Assembly: GCA_002503595.1 (NCBI GenBank)
Contig: DASC01000045.1
Coordinates: 10,159-17,191 of the forward strand
Length of the DNA: 7,033 nt
Reading direction: 5' to 3'
Source of the DNA: Candidatus Methanogaster sp. UBA203
GTDB taxonomy: Archaea > Halobacteriota > Methanosarcinia > Methanosarcinales > Methanogasteraceae
This document shows positions 1 through 6,254 of the stretch, piece by piece. Positions within the stretch are counted from its first letter, which is position 1; each line of letters begins with the position of its first letter. A model generated the notes under the pieces. That model ran no database searches. It saw only the letters and a program-made list of their open reading frames with translations, and was not told the DNA's origin. Position numbers and translations under genes: made by a program.

Positions 1-1
1 A

Positions 2-1717
2 ACATCCTCCGGCGCTTTCATACAACCCGAACCAGCAGGCGATCTCGATGGGGATGGTGCGGATGACGTGCTGGTTGGTTTCGGGAGTTATGATGCATCC
101 AAACGTCTCCTTCTCGATAGGATAGATGCGGTAAGCGGAAGCAACGGCGCGGTACTCTGGAGCATAACATACGATGTAAACCGGCATATCTACGCTGCCG
201 GAGCTGGAAATCTGAATGGAGATGACAAAGATGATGTGCTGACGTTCACGATAAGGTATGATTCCGGTACCGATACCGATACATTAGAGAGCATATCTGC
301 GTTGAGTGGAAAAGACGGTGCGATGCTCTGGAGTAAGGATATCAATACTGATCTGTGGGGTGTGTGGACAGAATTCGATTTCAATGGCGACGGTATGGAT
401 GACATAATGGTGCAGCACGCAAGTTATGAATCATCGGTAGAGACTGATTGTATTGATAAGATTTATATATTAAATGGCGATGGTTCTCCGTTGTGGCGGA
501 AAACCCCAGGCAATTGGGTATATGCATATCCGGCAGGCGATCTCGATGGAAATGGTGGAGAGGATCTGCTGGTGTATAGTGAACAAAATTTCGATACCTA
601 CTGGACTGCTAAAATATTTGCAGTGCGGGGCAGCAATGGAAACACGCTCTGGAGCAAAACAGCAAGCAACAAAGATCGCGTCTGGTTATATCCTGCCGAT
701 CCGGCAGGCGATCTCAACAACGATGGTAAGGATGATGTGATGATGCAGTATGAACGATGGAACCCATCCCCTGGTGACTACACCACCACCATATACGCAT
801 TGCATGGGAACAGTGGATCTACAATCTGGAGTGATGCGAGCACTGCTCAGGACAGTTGGATGAACGCCTATCCGGCAGGCGATCTTAATGGGGATAGTAA
901 AGACGATGTGCTATTGTATCCATGGAAGTATGATCCCTCCACTGAGCGATACTACAGCGACATCGTATATGCAAAGGGTGGGTGCGACAATCAACTGCTC
1001 TGGACTAAAACAGGCACTGACATGGACTACATGCAAGCAGGCGATCTAAACAGAGATAGTGCGGATGATCTGTTGTTTTACGAACGTAGTTATGATGCGT
1101 ATGCCGATACGTATCTTCCAACCGCTGTATCCGCAGTAAACGGTCAGAACGGCTCCACTCTCTGGACAAAGACCAGAAGTGGCGGAAACTATATCGATGC
1201 GCTTCCGGCGGGCGATCTCAACGGAGATGGTGGAGAGGACGTGGTGGTATACAATGTAAATTATGGCAGTTATGACCCCGGTCTTGCCGAGTTCTATGTT
1301 GATGCCATCTCAGCAGTAAATGGCAGCAATGGATCTGCTTTATGGAGTAAGTCGTGTCGAGAGAATACCTGGATAGACGCATGGTATGTAGGAGACACAG
1401 GGGATCTCGATGCCGATGGCACAGACGATGTTTTAGTTTGCACATATATTTACAACTCTATCAGTGATCAGCATATCCTGACCATCGTATCCGCAGTAAG
1501 AGGCGAGGATGGTAGCGTTCTGTGGAGCAAATCCGCACTGTGCGGCGACATTGATTTCGACGGTGCGCTCTCACCTGTGGACGCCGTGATCGCACTTCAG
1601 ATGGCTGTCAGCGGCGAATGCTGCCCGGATGCGGATGTCAGTGGCAACGGGGCAGTCACCTCGCTCGACGCTATGATGATCTTGCAGGCGGCGGCAGGAG
1701 CGATAGATTCACTATAA
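2..1717 (+). CDS. FG-GAP/VCBS-like repeat protein with C-terminal dockerin, 5' end missing
   Basis: The reading frame is open from the left edge, so the true start and any signal peptide lie outside the window. The first in-frame GTG at 68 falls inside a repeat and is not the start. What is visible is 571 residues: nine units, each with a calcium-loop motif (PAGDLDGDGADD type, aspartates and glycines in EF-hand-like spacing) followed about 35 residues on by an AVxGxNGxxLWSK strand. This pattern fits FG-GAP/VCBS-like beta-propeller blades, known in extracellular adhesion and carbohydrate-binding proteins. The last 59 residues (nt 1538-1714) form a type I dockerin with two calcium loops, GDIDFDGALSPVDA and ADVSGNGAVTSLDA, each followed by a short helix. 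Dockerins bind cohesin modules, so the protein probably docks to a partner outside the cell. Codon use and composition are even along the gene. No membrane anchor follows the dockerin. The ligand cannot be told from sequence. Family call is firm, role is inferred. Confidence 0.9.
   Translation, partial: TSSGAFIQPEPAGDLDGDGADDVLVGFGSYDASKRLLLDRIDAVSGSNGAVLWSITYDVNRHIYAAGAGNLNGDDKDDVLTFTIRYDSGTDTDTLESISALSGKDGAMLWSKDINTDLWGVWTEFDFNGDGMDDIMVQHASYESSVETDCIDKIYILNGDGSPLWRKTPGNWVYAYPAGDLDGNGGEDLLVYSEQNFDTYWTAKIFAVRGSNGNTLWSKTASNKDRVWLYPADPAGDLNNDGKDDVMMQYERWNPSPGDYTTTIYALHGNSGSTIWSDASTAQDSWMNAYPAGDLNGDSKDDVLLYPWKYDPSTERYYSDIVYAKGGCDNQLLWTKTGTDMDYMQAGDLNRDSADDLLFYERSYDAYADTYLPTAVSAVNGQNGSTLWTKTRSGGNYIDALPAGDLNGDGGEDVVVYNVNYGSYDPGLAEFYVDAISAVNGSNGSALWSKSCRENTWIDAWYVGDTGDLDADGTDDVLVCTYIYNSISDQHILTIVSAVRGEDGSVLWSKSALCGDIDFDGALSPVDAVIALQMAVSGECCPDADVSGNGAVTSLDAMMILQAAAGAIDSL
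32..1537 (+). repeat. Nine coding tandem repeats, about 162-189 nt each
   Basis: The Gly codon (or equivalent position) of each GDLDGDG motif lies at about 38, 206, 374, 536, 707, 878, 1040, 1211 and 1400, giving steps of 168, 168, 162, 171, 171, 162, 171 and 189 nt. All steps are whole codons. Units 4, 5, 6 and 8 share a near-identical DNA core around CCGGC(A/G)GGCGATCT, which suggests fairly recent duplication or gene conversion. Units 2, 3 and 7 are more diverged: GNLNGDD, EFDFNGDG and QAGDLNRDS. More units probably lie upstream, since the frame enters the window just before a repeat. Confidence 0.85.
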
Positions 1718-1719
1718 CA
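1712..1719 (+). promoter_or_regulatory. Possible TATA box for the antitoxin-toxin pair
   Basis: CTATAACA overlaps the stop codon of the dockerin gene. A start of transcription about 25 bases downstream (near 1740) would give a short leader that still contains the GAGG ribosome site at 1745-1748, ahead of the ATG at 1757. The match to an archaeal TATA element is weak, and read-through from the upstream gene is also possible. Confidence 0.25.
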
Positions 1720-1756
1720 TCTGCCCATCTGGTATTGTAGACACGAGGCGAAAGTT

Positions 1757-1963
1757 ATGAGCGCGACCACAATGGAGGCACTTGAAAAGAAAGTAAACGT
1801 TCTGGAAGCAGAGCTATTAACAATAAAAAGAAGTTCAGGTGCAGAAACGGAGAGAAAAGACTTAAGTGCATGGGATCAACTGGAGACGATCGGTGCAGAG
1901 ATCAGTAAACTGTGGAAGAGCGAAAAACCAAGCTGGCAGCTAATATCAGAGTCCAGACGATAA
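1757..1963 (+). CDS. Small coiled-coil protein, probable VapB-like antitoxin
   Basis: This 68-residue protein has two parts. Residues 6-23 form a clean heptad pattern (M6, L9, V13, L16, L20, I23), which predicts a short coiled coil for dimerisation. Residues 37-68 form a second amphipathic stretch ending in WQLISESRR. A Trp-rich tail ending in a double arginine is the kind of segment that wraps a PIN toxin in VapBC pairs. No ribbon-helix-helix or AbrB motif is seen, so DNA binding is not evident. The ATG is preceded by GAGG at 1745-1748, 8 nt upstream. The stop is followed by one base and then the ATG of the PIN gene, so the two are almost certainly co-translated. The antitoxin call rests mainly on size and on this pairing; the sequence alone would be hypothetical. 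Confidence 0.7.
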   Translation: MSATTMEALEKKVNVLEAELLTIKRSSGAETERKDLSAWDQLETIGAEISKLWKSEKPSWQLISESRR

Positions 1964-1964
1964 T

Positions 1965-2399
1965 ATGTATTGCATCGATGCCAGTGTGTTGACGAACCCG
2001 GCAATAGTGAATGAAGAGTTTCACGAGTACAGTAAAGGATTACTCACAGCCATCAAAGAACGCGAAATCATGGTAGTTGTCCCGGAAATCGTTTTGCCGG
2101 AAATTGCTTCAGCGATATCCCGGGGTACTGGCGATCCGTATAGTGCAATCGCATTTACCAGCAAACTCAGACAGTTGCCGAATTTTATTTTCATTCCCAT
2201 CGATAGCAGTTTAGCTGATTCGTCCTCGAAACTTGCAGCCATATACAAACAGAGGGGTTGCGATTCCATCTATGTCGCAGTGGCATCGCTTTTTAATGCC
2301 AAACTGGTTAGTTTAGACAACCAGCAACGAAAAAGAGCTTCGGAATGTATAGAAGCATTGACACCAATGGAAGAACTTAAAAATTTGGCAGAGATATGA
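1965..2399 (+). CDS. vapC: PIN-domain ribonuclease, VapC-like toxin
   Basis: This 144-residue protein has the usual length of a stand-alone PIN domain. The four acidic positions that hold the catalytic metal are present: D5 in the opening strand (CIDASVL), E46 in PEIVLPEIASA, D100 in GCDSIYVAVA and D118 in LVSLDNQQRKRA. VapC enzymes cut specific RNAs, commonly tRNA or rRNA, when freed from their antitoxin. The intact quartet suggests an active nuclease; the RNA target cannot be read from sequence. It starts 1 nt after the stop of the small coiled-coil gene, which is the standard antitoxin-first order. It has no ribosome site of its own beyond the end of that gene, which fits translational coupling. 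A PIN protein with a housekeeping role in RNA processing is the alternative. Confidence 0.88.
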   Translation: MYCIDASVLTNPAIVNEEFHEYSKGLLTAIKEREIMVVVPEIVLPEIASAISRGTGDPYSAIAFTSKLRQLPNFIFIPIDSSLADSSSKLAAIYKQRGCDSIYVAVASLFNAKLVSLDNQQRKRASECIEALTPMEELKNLAEI

Positions 2400-2428
2400 C
2401 CTCAAATAACAGATCGAGCTACTACCAT

Positions 2429-2457
2429 CACGAATACATCGTGTTATAATCGAATAC
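2429..2457 (+). promoter_or_regulatory. TATA-like box with adjacent dyad and direct repeats
   Basis: The spacer before the ABC ATPase holds TTATAAT at 2444-2450. Directly upstream is a perfect dyad, CACGA-N5-TCGTG (2429-2443). In addition, CGAATAC occurs twice, at 2431-2437 and 2451-2457, exactly 20 bp apart (two helical turns) and on both sides of the TATA box. This layout resembles an operator that could block TATA-binding protein. One difficulty is that a start 25 nt below this TATA would fall at the ATG and exclude the ribosome site at 2460-2464, so the real promoter may differ. Confidence 0.35.
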
Positions 2458-2470
2458 GTAGGAGATACCG

Positions 2471-3142
2471 ATGACCGAAGCATTAATCGAACTTGTGCAC
2501 GTCTGGAAGATCTTTGGAGAGGGCGAGGCAAAGACTGCTGCGGTTCGTGATGTGAGTTTGGTAGTTGAGAACGGTGAATTCGTAGCGATCATGGGTGCAT
2601 CCGGATCCGGCAAATCGACGCTCATGAACCAGATCGGAATCCTTGATACGCCGACGAAAGGCGATGTTTTCATCAAACATCACAAGGTTTCTGATATGAG
2701 CGAGAATGAGCGGGCAAGAGTCAGAAGAGAGGAGCTCGGATTCGTCTTTCAGCAGTTCAACCTGATACCAACGTTCACCGTGCTTGAAAATGTTGAGGTA
2801 CCGATGGTACTTCGGGAGGTGGAGATGGATGAGCGAAGAGAGAAGGCAGGATCGATCCTTGATTCGCTTGAACTCGGACACAGGCTCAATTATTACCCGA
2901 GCCAACTCTCTGGCGGTCAGCAGCAGCGGGTTGCGATTGCAAGAGCGCTCGCAAACGATCCCGAGATCATACTTGCCGACGAGCCTACAGGCAACCTCGA
3001 TACGAAATCAGGAGCGATGGTCTTTGATATCCTAAATGACCTGCATGATCAGGGGAAAACGGTTGTGCTGATCACGCACGACCAAAGTCTCGCCCAGAAA
3101 ACTGAGCGGACCATCCGGATGCAGGATGGAGAGGTCGTTTAG
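2471..3142 (+). CDS. ABC transporter ATP-binding protein, MacB/LolD/FtsE type
   Basis: This complete 223-residue ATPase carries every core motif: Walker A GASGSGKST (42-50), Q-loop around Q94-Q95, signature LSGGQ (146-150), Walker B IILADE (166-171), D-loop GNLD (174-177) and the switch histidine H203. The segments MNQIGILDTPTKG and FVFQQFNLIPTFTVLENV are typical of the subfamily that powers MacB, LolD and FtsE systems, in which a membrane partner with a large external domain moves lipoproteins, peptides or cell-wall signals by a mechanical stroke. The ATG has TAGGAG at 2459-2464, 6 nt upstream. No permease is next to it: the PIN gene lies before and an isopropylmalate dehydratase/homoaconitase gene after. 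The membrane partner must therefore be encoded elsewhere, and the substrate is unknown. The 16-nt gap to the next gene implies co-transcription. Confidence 0.92.
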   Translation: MTEALIELVHVWKIFGEGEAKTAAVRDVSLVVENGEFVAIMGASGSGKSTLMNQIGILDTPTKGDVFIKHHKVSDMSENERARVRREELGFVFQQFNLIPTFTVLENVEVPMVLREVEMDERREKAGSILDSLELGHRLNYYPSQLSGGQQQRVAIARALANDPEIILADEPTGNLDTKSGAMVFDILNDLHDQGKTVVLITHDQSLAQKTERTIRMQDGEVV

Positions 3143-3146
3143 ACCC

Positions 3147-3151
3147 GGAGG
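3147..3151 (+). promoter_or_regulatory. Ribosome binding site that fixes the leuC/hacA start
   Basis: GGAGG lies 7 nt before the ATG at 3159. An upstream in-frame ATG at 3126 would add 11 residues, overlap the ABC gene and place this site inside the coding region. The protein begins MLTISEKIMGRAAG when started at 3159, as this family normally does, so 3159 is preferred. Confidence 0.8.
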
Positions 3152-3158
3152 ACTGAAA

Positions 3159-4427
3159 ATGCTGACAATAAGCGAGAAGATAATGGGCAGGGCAGCAGGC
3201 ACCGATGCGCGGGCTGGCGACTTCGTGCTTGCAAATATCGACTGTGCGATGGCGCACGACGGAACGAGCGTGCTTGCGGTTAAAGCGTTTACAGAGATGG
3301 GCGCAGACCGGGTCTGGGATCCGGACAGGATCGTGATCCCTTTCGATCACATCATCCCGTCGAACAAGGAGACCACATCAGAACTTCACCGTAAGATACG
3401 GGAATGGGTGCGAAGGCAGGGCATCAAAAATTTCTTCGATATCGGCGATGGAATCTGTCATCAGATCGTCTCGGAACGGTTTGCACGCCCGGGGATGCTA
3501 ATCGTCGGCGCAGACTCGCACTCCTGTACGTACGGCGCGCTCGGAGCGTTCGGGACAGGAATCGGCGCAACCGAGATGGCTGAGGTATTTGCATCAGGAA
3601 AGCTCTGGTTCAAGGTGCCGCAGTCGATCAGGATCGCGGTGGACGGCGCGCTCCCGGATATGGTGAGCGCAAAGGACATGACACTGCACATCATCGGCAG
3701 AATCGGTGCAGGGGGCGCAACATACAAAGCGATCGAGTACTACGGTGAAACGATCGCAGGTCTCTCAGTCTCGGGCAGGATGACGCTCTGTAACATGGGC
3801 GTTGAGATGGGTGCAAAGGCGAGCATCGTACCCCCTGATGATGTGACATTCGATTTCATTGGAAGGCGCGGAAGCGAACGCAACGGTGAAAACGAAGGCG
3901 ATGGGAGGGGTTATTCATCTGTTTACGCGGACCCTGATGCAGCTTATGCTGATGAGTTATTCTTCGATGTGTCTGATCTTTCCCCGCAGGTAGCAACGCC
4001 TCACGCTGTCGATAACGTGCAGCCGGTAGACGAGGTCGAGGGGACGCATATTGATCAGGTCTTTATCGGATCGTGTACGAACGGCAGGTTTGAGGATCTT
4101 AAGGCGGCGGCAGATATCCTTGACGGAAAGAAGGTTTGCGTGCGTACGGTCGTTGCGCCCGCATCCAGATCGGTGCTCCTGCAGGCAGTTCACGCCGGAG
4201 TTGTGGAAACGCTTCTTTCGGCAGGCGCAGTGATACTCCCGCCCGGATGCGGACCGTGTCTTGGTGCGCATCAGGGCGTGCTCGGCGAGGGCGAGGTCTG
4301 CCTCTCGACAGCCAACCGCAACTTCAAAGGGCGGATGGGTACTGGCGGGTTCATCTATCTTGCGTCGCCTGAGACCGCTGCGGTGACTGCGCTTGCAGGA
4401 GAGATCGCTGATCCGCGGGGTTCTTAA
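3159..4427 (+). CDS. leuC: 3-Isopropylmalate dehydratase / homoaconitase large subunit (LeuC/HacA family)
   Basis: The 422-residue protein has the usual length of the archaeal form of this aconitase-superfamily subunit. The three cysteines that hold the catalytic 4Fe-4S cluster are present: C306 in GSCTNGR, and C364 and C367 in GCGPCLG. Other family landmarks are FDHIIPSNK (62-70), the DGICHQ segment (97-102), GADSHSCTYGALGAFGTGIG (117-136) and STANRNFKGRMG (383-394). The enzyme isomerises 2-isopropylmalate to 3-isopropylmalate in leucine synthesis; the close methanogen paralogue does the equivalent steps on homocitrate homologues for coenzyme B. The AHDGTSVLAVKAF and GCGPCLGAHQGVLG segments resemble what I remember of the methanogen homoaconitase subunit, but substrate choice is set largely by the small subunit, which is not in the window. 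The gene follows the ABC ATPase by 16 nt with its own ribosome site. Its stop overlaps that of the convergent methyltransferase. Family is certain, substrate is open. Confidence 0.93.
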   Translation: MLTISEKIMGRAAGTDARAGDFVLANIDCAMAHDGTSVLAVKAFTEMGADRVWDPDRIVIPFDHIIPSNKETTSELHRKIREWVRRQGIKNFFDIGDGICHQIVSERFARPGMLIVGADSHSCTYGALGAFGTGIGATEMAEVFASGKLWFKVPQSIRIAVDGALPDMVSAKDMTLHIIGRIGAGGATYKAIEYYGETIAGLSVSGRMTLCNMGVEMGAKASIVPPDDVTFDFIGRRGSERNGENEGDGRGYSSVYADPDAAYADELFFDVSDLSPQVATPHAVDNVQPVDEVEGTHIDQVFIGSCTNGRFEDLKAAADILDGKKVCVRTVVAPASRSVLLQAVHAGVVETLLSAGAVILPPGCGPCLGAHQGVLGEGEVCLSTANRNFKGRMGTGGFIYLASPETAAVTALAGEIADPRGS

Positions 4428-5353
4428 GTATCTGTAAAATCAGAGAGCTTCGGAGAGTCAAATTCCACTCGAAACTCCTTAGCCCGCTTATCTGCGAGCT
4501 TCGCATACTCGCAATCAATCTCGTAGCCAACATATTGACGGTTCGACTTTATCGCTGCGATTGCGGTCTGCCCGCTTCCCATGAACGGGTCGAGAACGAC
4601 CTCGCCCTCAAACGTATAGAGCTGGATCGTCCGGTACGGCAGTTCCACCGGAAACGGTGCCGGATGCCCGATTTTCTTTGCAGATTCCGACGGGAAGGTC
4701 CAGATGCTCTTTGTAAGCTCGAGGAATTCATCCCTCGATATCGTGTTCTCCCGTTTCAGAGGGTTCTGCCTCCCGAATGCGTTTTTGGAGAAGATCAGGA
4801 TGTATTCGTGCACATCCCGGAGCGTCGGGTTGGAAGCGGACTGCCAGCTTCCCCATGCGGTGGAGGAACCTGCGCTGGACGCCTTATCCCAGATGACCTC
4901 GCCTCGCATCAGAAATCCAAGTTCGATCATGTCCTCGGCAATCATTGCGTGAAGCGGGATGTATGGCTTCCTGCCGAGGTTTGCAACGTTTATACAGGCG
5001 CGTCCACCCGGCACAAGGACTCTATGAACCTCACGCCATACTTGCTTCAGGAATTCCCTGTATTTTTCGAGAGTTAAGTCTTCGTCGTATTCCTTTCCGA
5101 CATTGTACGGCGGCGAGGTTACCATCAGGTGAACGCTGCTATCTGGCAGTTCGTCCATCGATTCAGAGGATTTTCGGAGGATTTTGTTCAGGGATTCAGG
5201 AGGCACTATGTTTTCCGTGTATTTTACTTTCTTTTCGTTTGGCAGGTCTTCGTATAACTTGCTTGTGTAGAATGCTGTGGAATCATGGCTTATTCTGCCT
5301 GATGTCCCAAAAGAACTTGTCTTTGTGCCGCGTCTTTTGTTAGAGGTCTTCAA
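4424..5353 (-). CDS. DNA methyltransferase, beta class, probably N4-cytosine specific
   Basis: This 309-residue enzyme adds a methyl group from S-adenosylmethionine to a base in a specific DNA site. The catalytic motif TSPPY (79-83) comes first and the cofactor-binding motif DPFMGSG (255-261) last, with the presumed target-recognition part between (about 140-230). That order defines the beta class. The TSPPY form, rather than DPPY, favours N4-cytosine. The start is a TTG at 5353, with AGGCGGT at 5364-5358 upstream; no in-frame ATG precedes the catalytic core except M66, which would cut off much of the N-terminal region. Residues 20-35 (RISHDSTAFYTSKLYE) look like a real segment rather than read-through. 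No restriction endonuclease is next to it, so it may be an orphan methylase with a regulatory or protective role, or have a distant partner. The specificity is unknown. It is transcribed divergently from the channel gene and converges on leuC/hacA with a 4-nt overlap. Confidence 0.92.
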   Translation of the reverse strand: MKTSNKRRGTKTSSFGTSGRISHDSTAFYTSKLYEDLPNEKKVKYTENIVPPESLNKILRKSSESMDELPDSSVHLMVTSPPYNVGKEYDEDLTLEKYREFLKQVWREVHRVLVPGGRACINVANLGRKPYIPLHAMIAEDMIELGFLMRGEVIWDKASSAGSSTAWGSWQSASNPTLRDVHEYILIFSKNAFGRQNPLKRENTISRDEFLELTKSIWTFPSESAKKIGHPAPFPVELPYRTIQLYTFEGEVVLDPFMGSGQTAIAAIKSNRQYVGYEIDCEYAKLADKRAKEFRVEFDSPKLSDFTDT

Positions 5354-5381
5354 CTTTACCGCCTATACTATTTCAGGCGGG

Positions 5382-5390
5382 TTTATATTA
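5382..5390 (+). promoter_or_regulatory. TATA box of the divergent methyltransferase/channel promoter region
   Basis: TTTATATTA lies in an AT-rich 60-bp gap between two divergent genes. Its centre is 28 nt before the ATG of the channel gene, the distance expected for a leaderless archaeal transcript; no ribosome site precedes that ATG. Read on the other strand the same element is TAATATAAA and would start transcription near 5361, about 8 nt before the TTG of the methyltransferase. One near-symmetric box may thus serve both directions. A second AT-rich run at 5402-5413 is an alternative for the methyltransferase side. Confidence 0.5.
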
Positions 5391-5413
5391 ACATATCCAC
5401 CAATATTTATTTT

Positions 5414-6229
5414 ATGCACTCTCTGCGTGGAACCGTCAAAGAAGAGGTCGCATTCTATCTCAACGACACCACGACAGTTACAGGTAGGTTTATCGATTTA
5501 TTCATAATATGTCTCAATCTTTTTACAGTACTCGTCTTCATCGCAGAGAGTTATTTCCACGACGCAAATCCCAGTCTTTTCTGGACTGTCGAGGTCGTCA
5601 CAGTCTCTATCTTTATATTGGAGTACATCCTGCGGTTCTGGGTTTCCGAAAAAAAGATAAAACATGTTCTTGAAGTCTACAGCATAATAGACCTCGTTGC
5701 GATAATACCCACATTCGTAACGTTCCTTGACCTCCGGTTTGTGCGCATCCTCAGGGTATTTCGTATTTTCAGGTTTATGAGATTTGTAGATACCGGTGCG
5801 TTTCTGTCTGAAGATTTAAAGATGCATGAAATAAGAATTATAAAAATTATATTTACAATTATCTCGATCATCTTTGTATCTTCATCCTTTATCTACGAGG
5901 CTGAGAAAGTTGCGAATCCGGACATCAACGATCTGGGTTCTGCGATGTATTTTTCGATAGTAACACTTACTACAGTTGGCTTTGGTGATATCGTTCCTGT
6001 AACCCCTCTTGGACGCCTTATAACCGTTCTTATGATACTTGTCAGCATTGCTTTGGTGCCATGGCAGTTGGGTTTATTGATAAAGGAGTTTATGCTTTCG
6101 ACTTCCAAAAAAAGAAATATAACGTGCGAGAAATGCGGTCTCAGTCAGCACGATATCGATGCCACACACTGCAAGCACTGCGGCAGCATAATTTATCACA
6201 AGACTGAGGGAGATCCGCGGAAAAGATGA
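5414..6229 (+). CDS. Voltage-gated potassium channel with C-terminal zinc ribbon
   Basis: This 271-residue membrane protein has the full six-helix plan: S1 about 26-45, S2 56-75, S3 88-105, S4 107-124, S5 138-160, pore loop 173-192 and S6 198-225. S4 carries arginines at 108, 111, 114, 117, 120 and 123, every third residue, so voltage sensing is likely. The selectivity filter is TTVGFGD (186-192), the potassium type. After S6 a short cytoplasmic tail holds two CxxC pairs, C238/C241 and C253/C256, which form a zinc ribbon; from memory similar tails occur in some other microbial channels, but it is not part of the core fold. It may act in assembly or in sensing metal or redox state, which is inference. 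Four subunits would form the pore in the cell membrane. The gene is AT-richer than the leuC/hacA gene and seems leaderless. It ends 25 nt from the convergent cyclophilin gene. Confidence 0.93.
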   Translation: MHSLRGTVKEEVAFYLNDTTTVTGRFIDLFIICLNLFTVLVFIAESYFHDANPSLFWTVEVVTVSIFILEYILRFWVSEKKIKHVLEVYSIIDLVAIIPTFVTFLDLRFVRILRVFRIFRFMRFVDTGAFLSEDLKMHEIRIIKIIFTIISIIFVSSSFIYEAEKVANPDINDLGSAMYFSIVTLTTVGFGDIVPVTPLGRLITVLMILVSIALVPWQLGLLIKEFMLSTSKKRNITCEKCGLSQHDIDATHCKHCGSIIYHKTEGDPRKR

Positions 6230-6240
6230 ATGACAGGGGC

Positions 6241-6254
6241 GGGGCTTTCACCCC
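6241..6254. terminator. Short GC hairpin between convergent genes
   Basis: GGGG-CTTTCA-CCCC sits in the 25-nt gap between the stops of the channel and cyclophilin genes. The stem is only 4 bp and no clear T-run follows on either strand, so a role in ending transcription is only suggested by its position. Confidence 0.2.

Noticed and set aside
32..1537. CRISPR array
   Set aside because: The regular repeats here are long, diverged and in one continuous reading frame, with no short identical repeats and unique spacers.
68..1717. GTG at 68 as the start of the repeat protein
   Set aside because: The frame is open to the left edge and a repeat unit (PAGDLDGDGADD) is already under way before 68.
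2445..2450. TATAAT as a bacterial -10 box
   Set aside because: No -35 element is found at the proper distance and the rest of the window looks archaeal.
2483..2905. 140-codon open frame on the - strand across the ABC gene
   Set aside because: Antisense to an intact ATPase with all motifs; no motif of its own.
3126..3158. Upstream ATG for the leuC/hacA gene
   Set aside because: It overlaps the end of the ABC gene, would put the GGAGG site inside the coding region, and adds residues not found in the family.
4535..5077. 180-codon open frame on the + strand inside the methyltransferase
   Set aside because: It is antisense to a gene with clear catalytic motifs, and its own translation (many Cys, Arg and Pro, no motif) does not look like a protein.
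4945..5343. 132-codon open frame on the + strand at the start of the methyltransferase
   Set aside because: Antisense to the N-terminal part of the methyltransferase, composition unlike a real protein, no ribosome site.
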